This document shows positions 23,001 to 33,400 of a stretch of DNA of 64,000 bases, piece by piece. The stretch spans positions 82,909,859 to 82,973,858 of the forward strand of contig NC_055999.1 in assembly GCF_018446385.1 (NCBI RefSeq), given 5' to 3'. This DNA comes from Zingiber officinale (lineage: Eukaryota; Streptophyta; Magnoliopsida; Zingiberales; Zingiberaceae). A program made the translations under genes and the position numbers. How positions within the stretch are numbered: the stretch's first letter is position 1; the number at the start of each line of letters is the position of its first letter. The notes beneath the pieces are model-generated. The model saw nothing but the letters and a program-made list of their open reading frames with translations. It was not told the DNA's origin and did not search any database.

Positions 23001-26000
23001 CATTCTGTGCCATCTTCTACACTTTCTTCAGTATCAACTACTATCCCTTTTTTCGCGGATGCAATGCATTTAGGTAGAAAATTGGAAAACAGTTGCTCTT
23101 TTACTGGGTGTGCAACCCCTGGAGAAACTTGTTATAAGAATGATTCCTCATTGGATGAAGTGACTAACAGTGTGGATTTTGGGAAAACTACAAGGAGCTC
23201 ACTGGAAAATCATATTTCCACGCATCCTTCACCAATTTGTTTTGAGAGACACTACAGAGAATATATTATTACATCACTGCCTCATTTAAAAGTTTTAGAT
23301 AATATACCTATTGGATTTATGGAGAGAGAGCAAGCTAAAGTAATTTTTAAGAGATATTTTGAGCATGCAGCTTATAACAGACAGAGTAAAGATAACATTG
23401 TCAGTATTTTACAGAGGCGTGAGGCCTACAGACCTGTTATCTCTCATATATTTTCAAGGGGCAAGCAGCAATATCGTAGAGAAAGCAATCACTCCTTTCT
23501 CAGGTCACTTTCTGCAGCTAAAGTAGGGTCATCTACACAGGCTTATTCACATTCAGTTTCAAGAATTACCAGTGGTCCAAATGAAGAATCAAAGAATTTC
23601 CGTCCAAGACAATTTGAATATCATCCTACGGACTCAAGGCTTATGGCATTTGGAACATTAGATGGAGAGCTTATTGTCATCAATCATGAAAGTGAGAAAC
23701 TTGTTGGTTATCTCCCATCAGTTGGAACACTAAATAGCATTTTAGCTCTTTGCTGGCTTAAGAAGCATCCAACCAAGGTAAGCAACTATTGTCTTCCTTT
23801 TAAGGTTTTTTTTTTACATATACTGAATTTCTACTTTCTAGTTTAGTTACTGCTCTACTCACTTCTACGTTGTCCACAACAATGAGAAATCCTCATTTTG
23901 ACTTATCCTACTATCACCAGATTCTTGCTGGCTCAGACAATGGTTCCTTGCAATTAAATGATGTTTGTAAAATGGCATCAAAGGTTACAGAACAATATTA
24001 CACTCAGAATGCTTCTGTACATACATTTAATGAATTTCAACAGTTGACATCTGTCCACATAAATTCAACTGACGACTATTTTCTTGCAAGTGGATACTCA
24101 AATCATGTAGCTCTCTATGATATCGGCAGCGGAAGACGTCTGCAAATTTTCAAAGACCTTCATAAGGAACATATAAATGTTGTCAAATTTGCTCATCATT
24201 CTCCAACTTTATTTGCTACTGCATCCTTTGATAAAGAAATTAAGATGTGGGACTTAAGACTAGGGACTTCACAGCCTTGTTATACAGCATCTAGCTCCAG
24301 AGGAAATGTGATGCTGTGCTTTTCTCCTGATGATTACTATTTACTCACATCTGCGGTTGACAATGAGGTAAAATCCAACACAGATTGAGTTGTCTTATTC
24401 TTGCAACCATATATTTATGGCATCTTAAAAAATTCCAGGTTAAGCAATTACTGGCTGTAGATGGAAGACTCCATACTTCATTTAACATTGCTTCTACTGG
24501 AAACTCACAAAATTACACTCGATCTTACTATGTCAATGGACGGGATTACATCATCTCAGGAAGTTGTGAAGAACATGTAGTGCGAATATGTTGTGCTCAA
24601 ACTGGAAGGAGGCTGCAGGATGTTTATCTTGAGGTGTTTTGCACAAACTATATTTCATGTTCCTATCTAATTATGTTTTTTCTGGAAATTTACAAAAAAA
24701 TATGCTTCAATGAGTTTCCACTTGCTATATAATTCAATGAAACTAGCATTGGGGCAAGACTCAAGGGGGGAAAAAAAACTGGAGAGTGGAATTGACTACA
24801 GAAGGAGTATTACAAGATCTGTTAATTTACCAACCACTATATGTTTACTTCAATCCTCTTGGTGGCTTTTGTTTAATCAAGAATCACATAGCAGTTAGGA
24901 CATACTAGATAGTTTAGGATTTTGCAAAATTGCAGTGTCTTTTGTCCTACAATATTAATTATATTCATCTTTGATTGATGTAGAATTTTATCTGCTTGGC
25001 TTTTGCAGGGCCGGGGTTCAAAAAATTCAATGTTCATTCAGTCTCTGAGGGGTGATCCATTTAGGGTGAGAATTTAGCCTTACACATACCTTTTCATCAC
25101 AAGTTTGATTTTTAATTTCACCCTTTTGATTTTGTTGGTTTCGTTGTTGCATTTCAAACTATTGTCATTTATATTGATTTCTTGTATTCCACAATTTCCT
25201 ACTTTAAGATCTCAGTTTAAATATTGGTAAAGATAATTAAATACTTATGTATTATTTTGGAGGATTTTCCACATGCAATGAAAAAAATCATTAAATTTAT
25301 ACCATATAGTAGTTATACTGCAGTGGGCTTCCTATTTTCATAGGACATGTTAATCATCAATCAGCAAATATGAATCATTTTTGCATCCATTCTTAATAAT
25401 TAAAATGCTTATATCTATATCTTCAAACATTTGGTTGAGTTTCTAAAATCCAATTCACGTTGATATTAGTTCAGGGATCATGGAACTAATTATATCTGAA
25501 TGGTCAGGTAGATGCTGTACAAGATAGTATTTCCAGAAATCCAGTGGGTTACAACTAGGGCTCTAATCGAGCCGAGCTCGAGCTGATCCCAGCTCAAGCT
25601 CGAGTCCCAAAAAAATAAAGAGGCTCGGCTCGAGCTCGAGCTCGAGCTCGATTGAGCTTGAGCTCGGCTTGACCATCTAGTCATAGGTTTGAGCTTGGCA
25701 CGAAAAGCTCGAATTAAAATCAAGCTTTCGAGCTCATGCTCGAGCCAAAACCAAATAGAAGTGATTTTGCAGTAATTTTTTTATATTGTAAATCAAACAA
25801 TAATAACTGTTTGATTCTTTCGAAAATAAACTTTCAAATTTTAAGAGTAGCTCGCGAGTGACTTGACTTATTTGCACCCCTAGGCACAACTTATAAGAAA
25901 AAGAATCTTTTGTCTGCAATCATGCTAGAGCTGAAACTTAAGTTCGATCAATTGTTCACTTTATTTGCATCATCAACCTTTGTCTAATGTTAATGTATGT

Positions 26001-28225
26001 TTATCTACTAGCAATTTCTTAAGAAACAAGTTAATTCATCATCTAGGTGAAGGACAGTTCTTATCTTGGCCTGCTTTGAGTTTTCAAGTTAATTCCCCTA
26101 GGCGATGACAGTTCAGGTAGAAGATTCCTTCTAAAAAGTGGTTTTTATTTCAGTAGATAGTCTAACTAGTTGCAAAACCACAAGTGAAATTCAAACTTTT
26201 AACACTAATCTAAGTTCCTAGCCAATATACTAGTTCTAAAAAACAAGTCAATAAATGGTTTCATTACTTAAACATCTCTTTCAGATTAACATAATAATGA
26301 CAATTTGGTTAGTACATTTTAGTCAATTAATTTAGATAATTGGTTAGTACAGAGAGTCAAATGTTGTTCCAATATTACTAGAAGCTCAAAGATAAAAACG
26401 AGATCCTGTTTTAACACCTGCAAGAATTTGTGCAGATAATTCTTATTTGTATTCATTGAACCGATAATAAATTAACTTGTAAAACCTTTAATAAAGAGCT
26501 ATTGTTGGCAGACTATTACCTATACAATATAGACGAGCTTTCATTGTGACTAGTGATGCAAGGAGCAGCGAAAAATTAAAGAAATTCAGTTACAAGCAGT
26601 TGGAACTTTGGGTTTGGATTTATAAGCAATTCTATTCACCAGCGTGTTCTATATTTTCCATCACTTGCATGGATTCTCAATGTTGCAGTTAAGGGTTGCG
26701 TTAGCAACTATATTATTTATGGAGAAGTGGAAGTGGAAGAAAGAAAGATCTTTATGCAAAAAAACCCCCTTAAAACAGACATTCTAGATGACAAACTTAT
26801 ACTAACAACTCTAGAATCATGTCTTGTAACATACCAATGAAGAGTTATGACTAAAGAAGAAAAGGAACGAGACTGATTTTTCTTGAAACCCTAGTTTTGG
26901 ACACTCAATGAAACCTAGGGTACTGACCAAGGTTTCAAATTTCGTTCCAAGCCTGTAGCATGGGCGAAAATTATTGTTCCCTCTCAATAGACACATCGAA
27001 CACTTCGATACAAACCAATACATGGTTTCGGACAGTCATCTTCTTCAACCGCAAGCGTCTTCCACAATTTTGGCCATGAGCCTCCTCCTTACTTCCATTC
27101 TCTTTCTCATTGATGCCATCAACACTACGTTTGGTGTATGTCAGACACTGATACTGTTTCATATGGGTCACAACTTGAGTGCATTTTCTGCATGGATCAG
27201 AATTTTAAACCTTGTTATTGACATTCCTTTAACCAGTCTTCTTGTCAGAGCTAGAACTTTATTCACGATACACAGTTAAGTCAGTGGAGCCATGTTTTGA
27301 AGGTGTCTTGATTCCAATCATCTCTCTGAACACTCAATCCTCTATTTTAGAAGTCTCTCTTCAAGTATTTTCATCCTTATATGGTATTAGACTGGAAGAG
27401 ATTAGCCTGATTTTTCAAGTTCAGTTATTTTAGGCGAAAAAGGATGATGATCCCTTGACCAAATCAAAGCACATGTATTGGACCTCAAACATTCTGGAGT
27501 TTAATAACTAAATGTAAAGAAGAGAGTGAGTCATGTGGTGCTTTCAATTATTATTATTATTTTTTGAATAACAGTGATCAAGAACAAAATACAATCTTAG
27601 AAAAGGTTGAATGAAGCACATGGATTAGTAACCTTTTCCCTTTTTTTTTTGGGATACTTCTTGCACACTTGAGATTGTAGAACAAATAAAGAATCCGCCA
27701 CCCAAAGAAACTAGGATTATACTTCATACACTGTAACTTGTGTATGTATTAAATGTAAGGCATGCTCGTATGTGTTTTTGCAAGTTCTACTTTCTTTTCT
27801 TCTTTTTGGTGTGCTGCATATGCTCGGGTGTGGGAGTTTGCTTAATATTTAAATAGAAAGGACCATAGTGAAGCCAGGTAAACGATTTAAGAAGACTTCA
27901 CGGAATGTGGACGATCAATCAATTTGAGTAGTTACATTCTGCATGAATCCTACATACTCATGATGCATCATCTTCCTATTTAACACAGGACTTCCACATG
28001 AGTATCTTAGCTGCGTATTGGCGTCCGTTTTCAAAATCTGAGATTATAAAGGTACTGATTACTCGCCTGTAGTTGTTGCTCAGCAATGCTTCTGCAGGTA
28101 CTGATATTCATGAAGATGCTCCATCTAATGCAAACTACTGCCCCATGTTTCTGCAGGTAAACCTGTTGCAATCCGAAGAGTGCCTCGAAGAAATCACACC
28201 TCGCTTTAAGTTCAACTCCAACTAA
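15226..28225 (+). CDS. LRR-like and WD40-repeat protein, DHU1-like (DWD box), nine exons
   Basis: Exons: 15226-15257, 16475-16541, 18026-18279, 22406-23777, 23921-24367, 24439-24633, 25009-25065, 27989-28051, 28157-28225. All introns are GT/AG and the joined frame is open for 851 residues. Residues 1-33 hold a short start with a RYLNACQ motif. About 100-190 are leucine-rich (QILNLRFS..., LQTLNLDSS, LMRLSMCETRVANLW). About 200-420 are low-complexity and serine-rich. About 520-800 form WD40 repeats (FEYHPTDSRLMAFGTLDGE; LAGSDNGSLQL; LASGYSNHVALYD; FATASFDKEIKMWDLR). W685-D-L-R688 fits the DWD/DDB1-binding signature, so the likely role is substrate receptor of a CUL4-DDB1 ubiquitin ligase. The overall layout is that of plant 'DWD hypersensitive to UV-B 1' proteins; that name is from recall and not checked. 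Large introns hold transposons. It looks intact. Confidence 0.85.
15485..15845 (+). pseudogene. intronless coding relic in intron 1 of the WD40 gene
   Basis: From 15485 a frame reads RFFEIPRAGVAFIPNEAF and continues through RWAYGSSSPFLTPAMAEIL to a stop at 15677-15679. A second frame from 15696 reads WMKEDSLKSELGNRLGF and continues to a natural-looking stop at 15843-15845. Composition and flow suggest the C-terminal end of a real protein with one frame break. I do not recognise the family. It carries a perfect 72 bp in-frame duplication. It is not needed to join exons 1 and 2, which connect cleanly without it. Confidence 0.4.
15529..15672 (+). repeat. perfect 72 bp tandem duplication
   Basis: 15529-15600 and 15601-15672 appear identical base for base. 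The length is a multiple of three, so the relic's frame stays open across both copies. Confidence 0.95.
16542..18025 (+). other. intron 2 of the WD40 gene, nothing else seen
   Basis: T-rich intronic sequence with a polypyrimidine tract before the acceptor at 18025. No repeat or nested gene is recognised. Confidence 0.6.
19152..20085 (+). mobile_element. putative non-autonomous TIR DNA transposon in intron 3
   Basis: The left end (TTACCACCATGGTTCGTCG near 19151) and right end (CTTGCGAACCATGATTACC near 20072) are imperfect inverted repeats sharing ATGGTTCG. A GC-rich core (about 19380-19640) is followed by an AT-rich part. The overall plan (GC-rich head, AT-rich body, about 0.9 kb) resembles the element at 34699-35612. 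No transposase is seen. Ends are approximate. Confidence 0.4.
19830..19951 (+). mobile_element. fold-back MITE between TC/TA microsatellites
   Basis: The left arm (GTGCTGCACACCTAGTGTAA then T run, 19831 onwards) is the imperfect reverse complement of the right arm (A run then TACACTAGGGGTGCAAGCAC, ending about 19950). The centre carries AAACCTTAAGGTTTAGGG-like sequence. Both flanks are TC runs followed by TA runs. Confidence 0.6.
25066..27988 (+). other. intron 7 of the WD40 gene
   Basis: A 2.9 kb intron with a hAT-like MITE at 25556-25882. A fragment near 26930-26960 (CAAGGTTTCAAATTTCG) resembles, in reverse, the right end of the element at 34699-35612. Otherwise it shows no recognisable feature. 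Confidence 0.6.
25556..25882 (+). mobile_element. hAT-like MITE with GAGCTC-rich core
   Basis: The ends TAGGGCTCTAA (25556) and TTTGCACCCCTA (ending 25882) are imperfect inverted repeats of the TAGGG class. Flanking octamers GTTACAAC (25548-25555) and GGCACAAC (25883-25890) match at 6 of 8 positions, as expected for a decayed 8 bp hAT target duplication. The left half is packed with GAGCTCGAGCTC palindromes. Confidence 0.6.
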
Positions 28226-28567
28226 TTAACGCAAGTTCGAGTGAAGTTGGATTTGTCAAGCAAATGAAGGTGATTGCTCCAGCAGTAGCAGCTGAAACCA
28301 GAATGGCACCCCATTCAGTTTTTTGTTTTTTTTTTGAGCCTTCTTAGATGCCCAATCGGTTGCTAATGGGCCTAGCCGATGAAGGTGTACTAGTCAAGAA
28401 GACGACGACAGCTATTGCTAGAATGTTACAATTGGTTTGCAATGCATTTGTCGACGATATGGTGTCTTTGAAAAAATATTCTGTATAGCTTGTATGTATA
28501 TGTTGTTTATGTGGGCATTGTTGGAGTTTTTCTCTACTTGCTAGTTAATATATTTTGTTTTTTGTTT

Positions 28568-28573
28568 AATAAA
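28568..28573 (+). terminator. candidate polyadenylation signal AATAAA of the WD40 gene
   Basis: AATAAA lies about 340 bases after the stop codon, in a T-rich setting. Confidence 0.5.
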
Positions 28574-28910
28574 ATTAAAACCAGGCTAACTATTCTTTAC
28601 TGTCATTAATGTATCGAAAGCAATGTGTTATTTTTGTGATCATATGAATATTTATGATAAAAGAATAAATAATATCGCAAATAAGCATGAATCCCAAATA
28701 TATCTTGTAGATTTCTCTTCATCAACCTCATACAATTACGTATATGGAGCTCACAGATGGTACCATATTATGAATGTGATATGAGGAGAGCAACGAAGTG
28801 ACACCACAATAAATGGAGTTATATGATAGAGCATGAGAATTGCATGTGGGTTTCTGTAAGAGGATTGTATGTGGAAGAGCGTGCAGGGGATGTGAGTGAT
28901 GTACAAGTGC
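28574..28910 (+). other. intergenic, nothing seen
   Basis: AT-rich sequence without repeats or frames that I can support. Confidence 0.4.
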
Positions 28911-29212
28911 ATAGATTCACTTTAGAAAGATTTATCTAGTCCGCAGTAAATAATTAGCGGTAAAGACATGTCAAATCTGTTTATAGCTAAGGAGCTAAGG
29001 CTTTGCCAAAAAGCTCAAAGGGTGAATAGACTCACCATAAAGGTCTATCTAAGCCGTAGCAAATGGCTTGCAGTAAGGATAACATCAAATCCATTTATGA
29101 CTGGGGCTTTGTCAAAAAGTCCAATAGAGTGCATAGGTTTACCGTAAAAATCTATCTAATCCGTAGCAAACGGCTTGCGGTAAAAGTGTGCCAAATCTGT
29201 TGATAGCTGGTC
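28911..29212 (+). repeat. tandem repeat of about 110 bp, nearly three copies
   Basis: Copies start near 28914, 29031 and 29138. The common order is TCTATCTAATCCG..GCA, a TAGCGGTAAA-like segment, CAAATCTGTTTATAGCT, and GGCTTTG.CAAAAAG. The third copy is truncated. Divergence is moderate. Confidence 0.8.
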
Positions 29213-29769
29213 ACTTGCTCAAAGTGATTTCATAGGGTCTTGGCCCATGACACAAGAGGAGATGGATCGAGACGACTTGAAGTCACTGGAGACTCACAGA
29301 CATATGGGAGATGCGAGAGGCATGGAGGAGGTGTGAGGCACCTGCTTCCCAGAGACACATGACATAGTGTGGACATTGATGATGTAAACCCATGAGCAGC
29401 TTGATAGAAATAACAGGTAGTGCTGGATGATACCTCAGCTTTAATACCTGGTACCGAGGACAAGCTTGCATCCACATGTGCAGAGGAGACATAGTTAGAT
29501 GGTGCACGAATACATAATCATGATTCCTCTTCTAGATCTAACACTTAATCAGACAGACATAAAGGATTTTAGTATCACTTTTATATGTTTATACATTTTG
29601 ATGATCAGTCTATAAAAAAATCTATCATCTTACGGGCTGTGCCAGATTGACCCGTCAATCTAGGGGGATGAGAAATTTCTAAAGTTGCGAGTTCAAAAGT
29701 TTTCAATAGGCGACAAATAGAAATCCATTTAATCTCAAAATTTTAATTTTTTTTCTTTAATCAATCAGT
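29213..29769 (+). other. intergenic; possible decayed SINE-like fragment
   Basis: 29625-29720 contains GCGAGTTCAAAAG, weakly like a pol III B box. The rest shows no supported feature; the minus-strand frames at 29230-29507 look like chance. Confidence 0.3.
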
Positions 29770-30130
29770 AGGAATGTAAATGGAATAGAAGTGTAAATGG
29801 AGCAAAGCGCTCATGAATTATTCGAAACTCGATTCGATAAAAGTTCATTTGAACTCGTTTAATGATACTCATTAAGATAAATAAACTAAGTTCAAGTTTT
29901 TACAATATTCGGCTCGTTAGCTCGTGAATATGTTCGTTAAATTCATGAATTAATTTTTAAATAAAAAATAATAATTTTGATATTGAATTTATAAATTTTA
30001 CAAATATATAATAAATATAATAAATTTATAATTTATATTTATTAAAATCATTTAAGTTTAATAAAAAATAAATTTATGATCTATTTGTTAAATAAAGTTC
30101 AAGTAAACGAATTAAATTTAAATATTCGAC
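29770..30130 (+). mobile_element. degenerate hAT-type dispersed repeat
   Basis: The core has TTCGATAAAAGTTCATTTGA, GTTTAATGATACTCATTAAG and CGGCTCGTTAGCTCGTGAA. This is the 'gene-poor' GAGCTCG repeat type common in plant genomes. Its boundaries are decayed. The AT-rich 3' part runs to about 30110. Confidence 0.5.
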
Positions 30131-30475
30131 TCTATTAGATAGATTCCTATCATTCAGCAGATAAATCCGACACGCAAGGCGGGTTCGTTTAGGTCCGTTA
30201 AATGAATTAATGACATTTAACCCAAGCAGGACTCCACCAATGACGGCTCTAAACGTATCACGCCCCCACAAAACGGCCATGCGGGACTAACTTCCTTTTC
30301 GCGATGCTGTTGCTTTTAATTCGATTGCTGCTGGTGCGAGATTCGGGCGCCTGCTGGTTTGCCTTGGCGAATGCTGGCATGGTCGCTCGCACCGAGCGAG
30401 TGCGATCCTGAAGGGCGCGCACGGTTTGCGTGTGGGTTCTGGAGATCGAGATTTGATCCTTAGGGTTTGGACGGA
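30131..30475 (+). promoter_or_regulatory. presumed promoter/5' UTR of the KMS gene
   Basis: GC content rises sharply from about 30290 to the ATG at 30476, as in many monocot gene starts. I see no convincing TATA box. Confidence 0.4.
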
Positions 30476-33400
30476 ATGGGCTCCGGGAAGGCCGTGGCGT
30501 CTCGCTTCGCCGTGGACTTGCACCCATCAATCAGAGGTGAGAGTTTTGTTTGTGTTCTCTGGGCACGGATGTTCCTTTGTACAATGGCCTGAAGTTTCGG
30601 TGTTGCTGGGAGAGTCGTTTGTTTGTTTTCGATTGGAAAATATCTGGAACTTTGCTTTCCTTGGCGTGATTTATTTGAATTGGGAATATCTTTGTTGTCC
30701 GGCAAGCTGGCACCGTGTATGGAGATGCTAAGCTAGTGGGGTTGTATAAAGCATGATTCTTCACTGGTGATTTGAGAGGATTATTTGTGTTTATTGATTC
30801 CTGACATTTAACATGGTGAACTGTTATGCTCTCGGTGATTGAGAGTTAGGAGGAGAAAGAGAGAATTAAGAGAGAGAGAAAAGTGATAGATTGAGATAAG
30901 AATTGCTTGATTTTTGTCCACTATCAACTTCTTCTTTGTTGTCGAGATCATTTCCCCGTTTGATTTCTTTAGATATGTTTATTGTTGTCAAGGTCATCTT
31001 TGAGATTCAATCTTCCTCCTTGCTTGTCTCATATCATTTTTTGCAATGTCAAAATTTTCAAGCATAGGGGCGGGGTACACATTTGGCATGGTAAGAGGGA
31101 AGACTTGTTACAACTTCTTGCTATTATTCCAAGCATTTACCTTAAACAACATAGTTTTCAATTCAATTTTTTGTTTGGGCTGATGGAGTATGCTGATTTA
31201 ATTGGGAGCCTCAACATTTGGTTGTATTTATTTGGCTCATACTAGAACCAAGTTTTTCCTTGCATCTTTATTTGTATCCTTAATTATTTAAACTGGTGCA
31301 ATGTTTCCAACATAAAAGATTATGTATTTCAATGTAAATTGTATAAATTGTGCTTTGGGACATCTTTTGTATTTCGAAGCTATTTATGTTTTGAAAGTTG
31401 TCTTCATCACTTGACTTGAGTGAACTTTGGACCAATATTTAATTATTATTTTTCAAAGAACTGAAGCTTTTACATAATTAATTTATATCCAAGACTGCAT
31501 TGTTTCTTTTACTTACTGAATTTAATTCCATCAATTTAGCTTTATTTTGATATTAAAAATGACAACAGTAACTCGAAGATTAGACAACAATTTTGAAAAG
31601 GAAAATAAAAATAAGAGATTTTGATATTATTTTAATAATTTTCAGCATGCAAAATCCAGATATAGAATACAATCTTATACATGATGAAGATCTTTCTATA
31701 GTTAGTGGGTGAATTCCCACTAGAAATGGTTGTTATCATTGTCTTTTTCAACCCCAAAGAAAACAAGTACAACAACCAAGCTTTATCCCATTAGGTGAGG
31801 TCGGCCATATGGATCCTTTTATGTCAAAGAAAACAAGTAAAAAGGGAAATTCGAAAATTTATAATTTGTTTATTCAAACCAGAAGATGATATGGGATATA
31901 ATGTAAACACTTATTGTTAATAACTATAAATCCATAAATAAAATGATCAAGAATCTTTTTTTAATTGGTATACACTTACACTTAAAAAAAGTAAATAAGT
32001 ACTAAAACCAGATTGGTACGACACAATATGGTATTGAAATCACATTGTCCTAGTCAAAGATCAAAACTCTGGCACTTGGGATTTTAAACCTTAGGTAAAA
32101 TCACCCATTGGCATTCTACAGTAATCAACCATGACATCATATTTTTATAGTTTTTTCTATCTTAAAGATAATTTTGTGTTAGTGAAGAAGTTTATTTGTG
32201 CTCAATTAGTTTTTTAGATATTTTGTATTTCAGACATATAATTTTCTTGTGCAGAGCTTAAGGAGAAACATCAAAGGGATTTACAGAATTTGACTTTGGC
32301 AACTCAACCATTCAAGATTTTGCAGCTATTTGTGTTTGCTACACTAAAATATCTTAAACAGTGGCTTGTATATGTTTTAAAGAAAGGTGGTTGGATTATG
32401 GCTTTGACTTTCTTATTAGCTGCTATTGGTTTCATTCTTGCAAATGATGATAGCACCAGTGAGAAGGTATCCTACTATTGTCTTCATATCTACTCATTTG
32501 CAAGTCCCACATTTTGCATAGATGGAACAATTGGAAATTATCTGTAGATGTGCAAGCTAATCAAGTTCCTTATTGCTGAAGTTTCATGTATTAAAACTAT
32601 TATAATGTTATATTATTTTGTTTACGTTTTCTATTCTTTATTTGTTGCCAAATGGATCTTTTATTCAGTTTTAGCTGACTTTGTTCCTTTCCTTTATCAC
32701 AGCATATTCAAGAATTACTTCGCTATACAAGATATGTTTTGTGGTGGGTGACACTTGGTGTGGCATCCTCGATTGGGTTGGGTAGGTGGATATTACATTT
32801 GAGGTCCTCTAAACTTGCTAGTTGAAGCTCTTTATTGATTTGTGACAATGAGCTCCGATAAAAATTCTGACAAGAAAAACTATGATGATCATATGGGCTT
32901 ACTTGTTTTCTTCTTCTGCTCTCCTAGTACATGATTATGTTTAGTTGGAAATACTCTCCTTTAATTTGATATTATAAGGCCAATACCAAGTATTGCTAAT
33001 TTGATAGAGTTAAAAGTAAAAAAGGTACTTGATTAATTAGAAACAGACCAATTATACCCACATAAATATAGCATCCTAATATTCCGTGTGTGATTGATTA
33101 ATCTTCTTCCTCTCAAGCTGTAGTATAAGCATTGATCACTTATTGTTTCAGAAAATAAAAAATGTCATGGGGATGCTTGTTGAAGATATCAATCATGCCT
33201 AGCTTCACTAGTGCAATGGACAATAGACTTTGGTGGGGTGATAATTTTTTTTGAAAGTCAGGGTGTCGGTCTGTTCTTGGCTATAGTATTCTTTTCTTAT
33301 ATCCCCTTGAAACTAAAAATAACATAGTATATGAAGTTGTAAGTGAAGATGTAGGAAAAAAACCTCAATCCACTGTAATGAGAGCCATATTATGGTTCCA

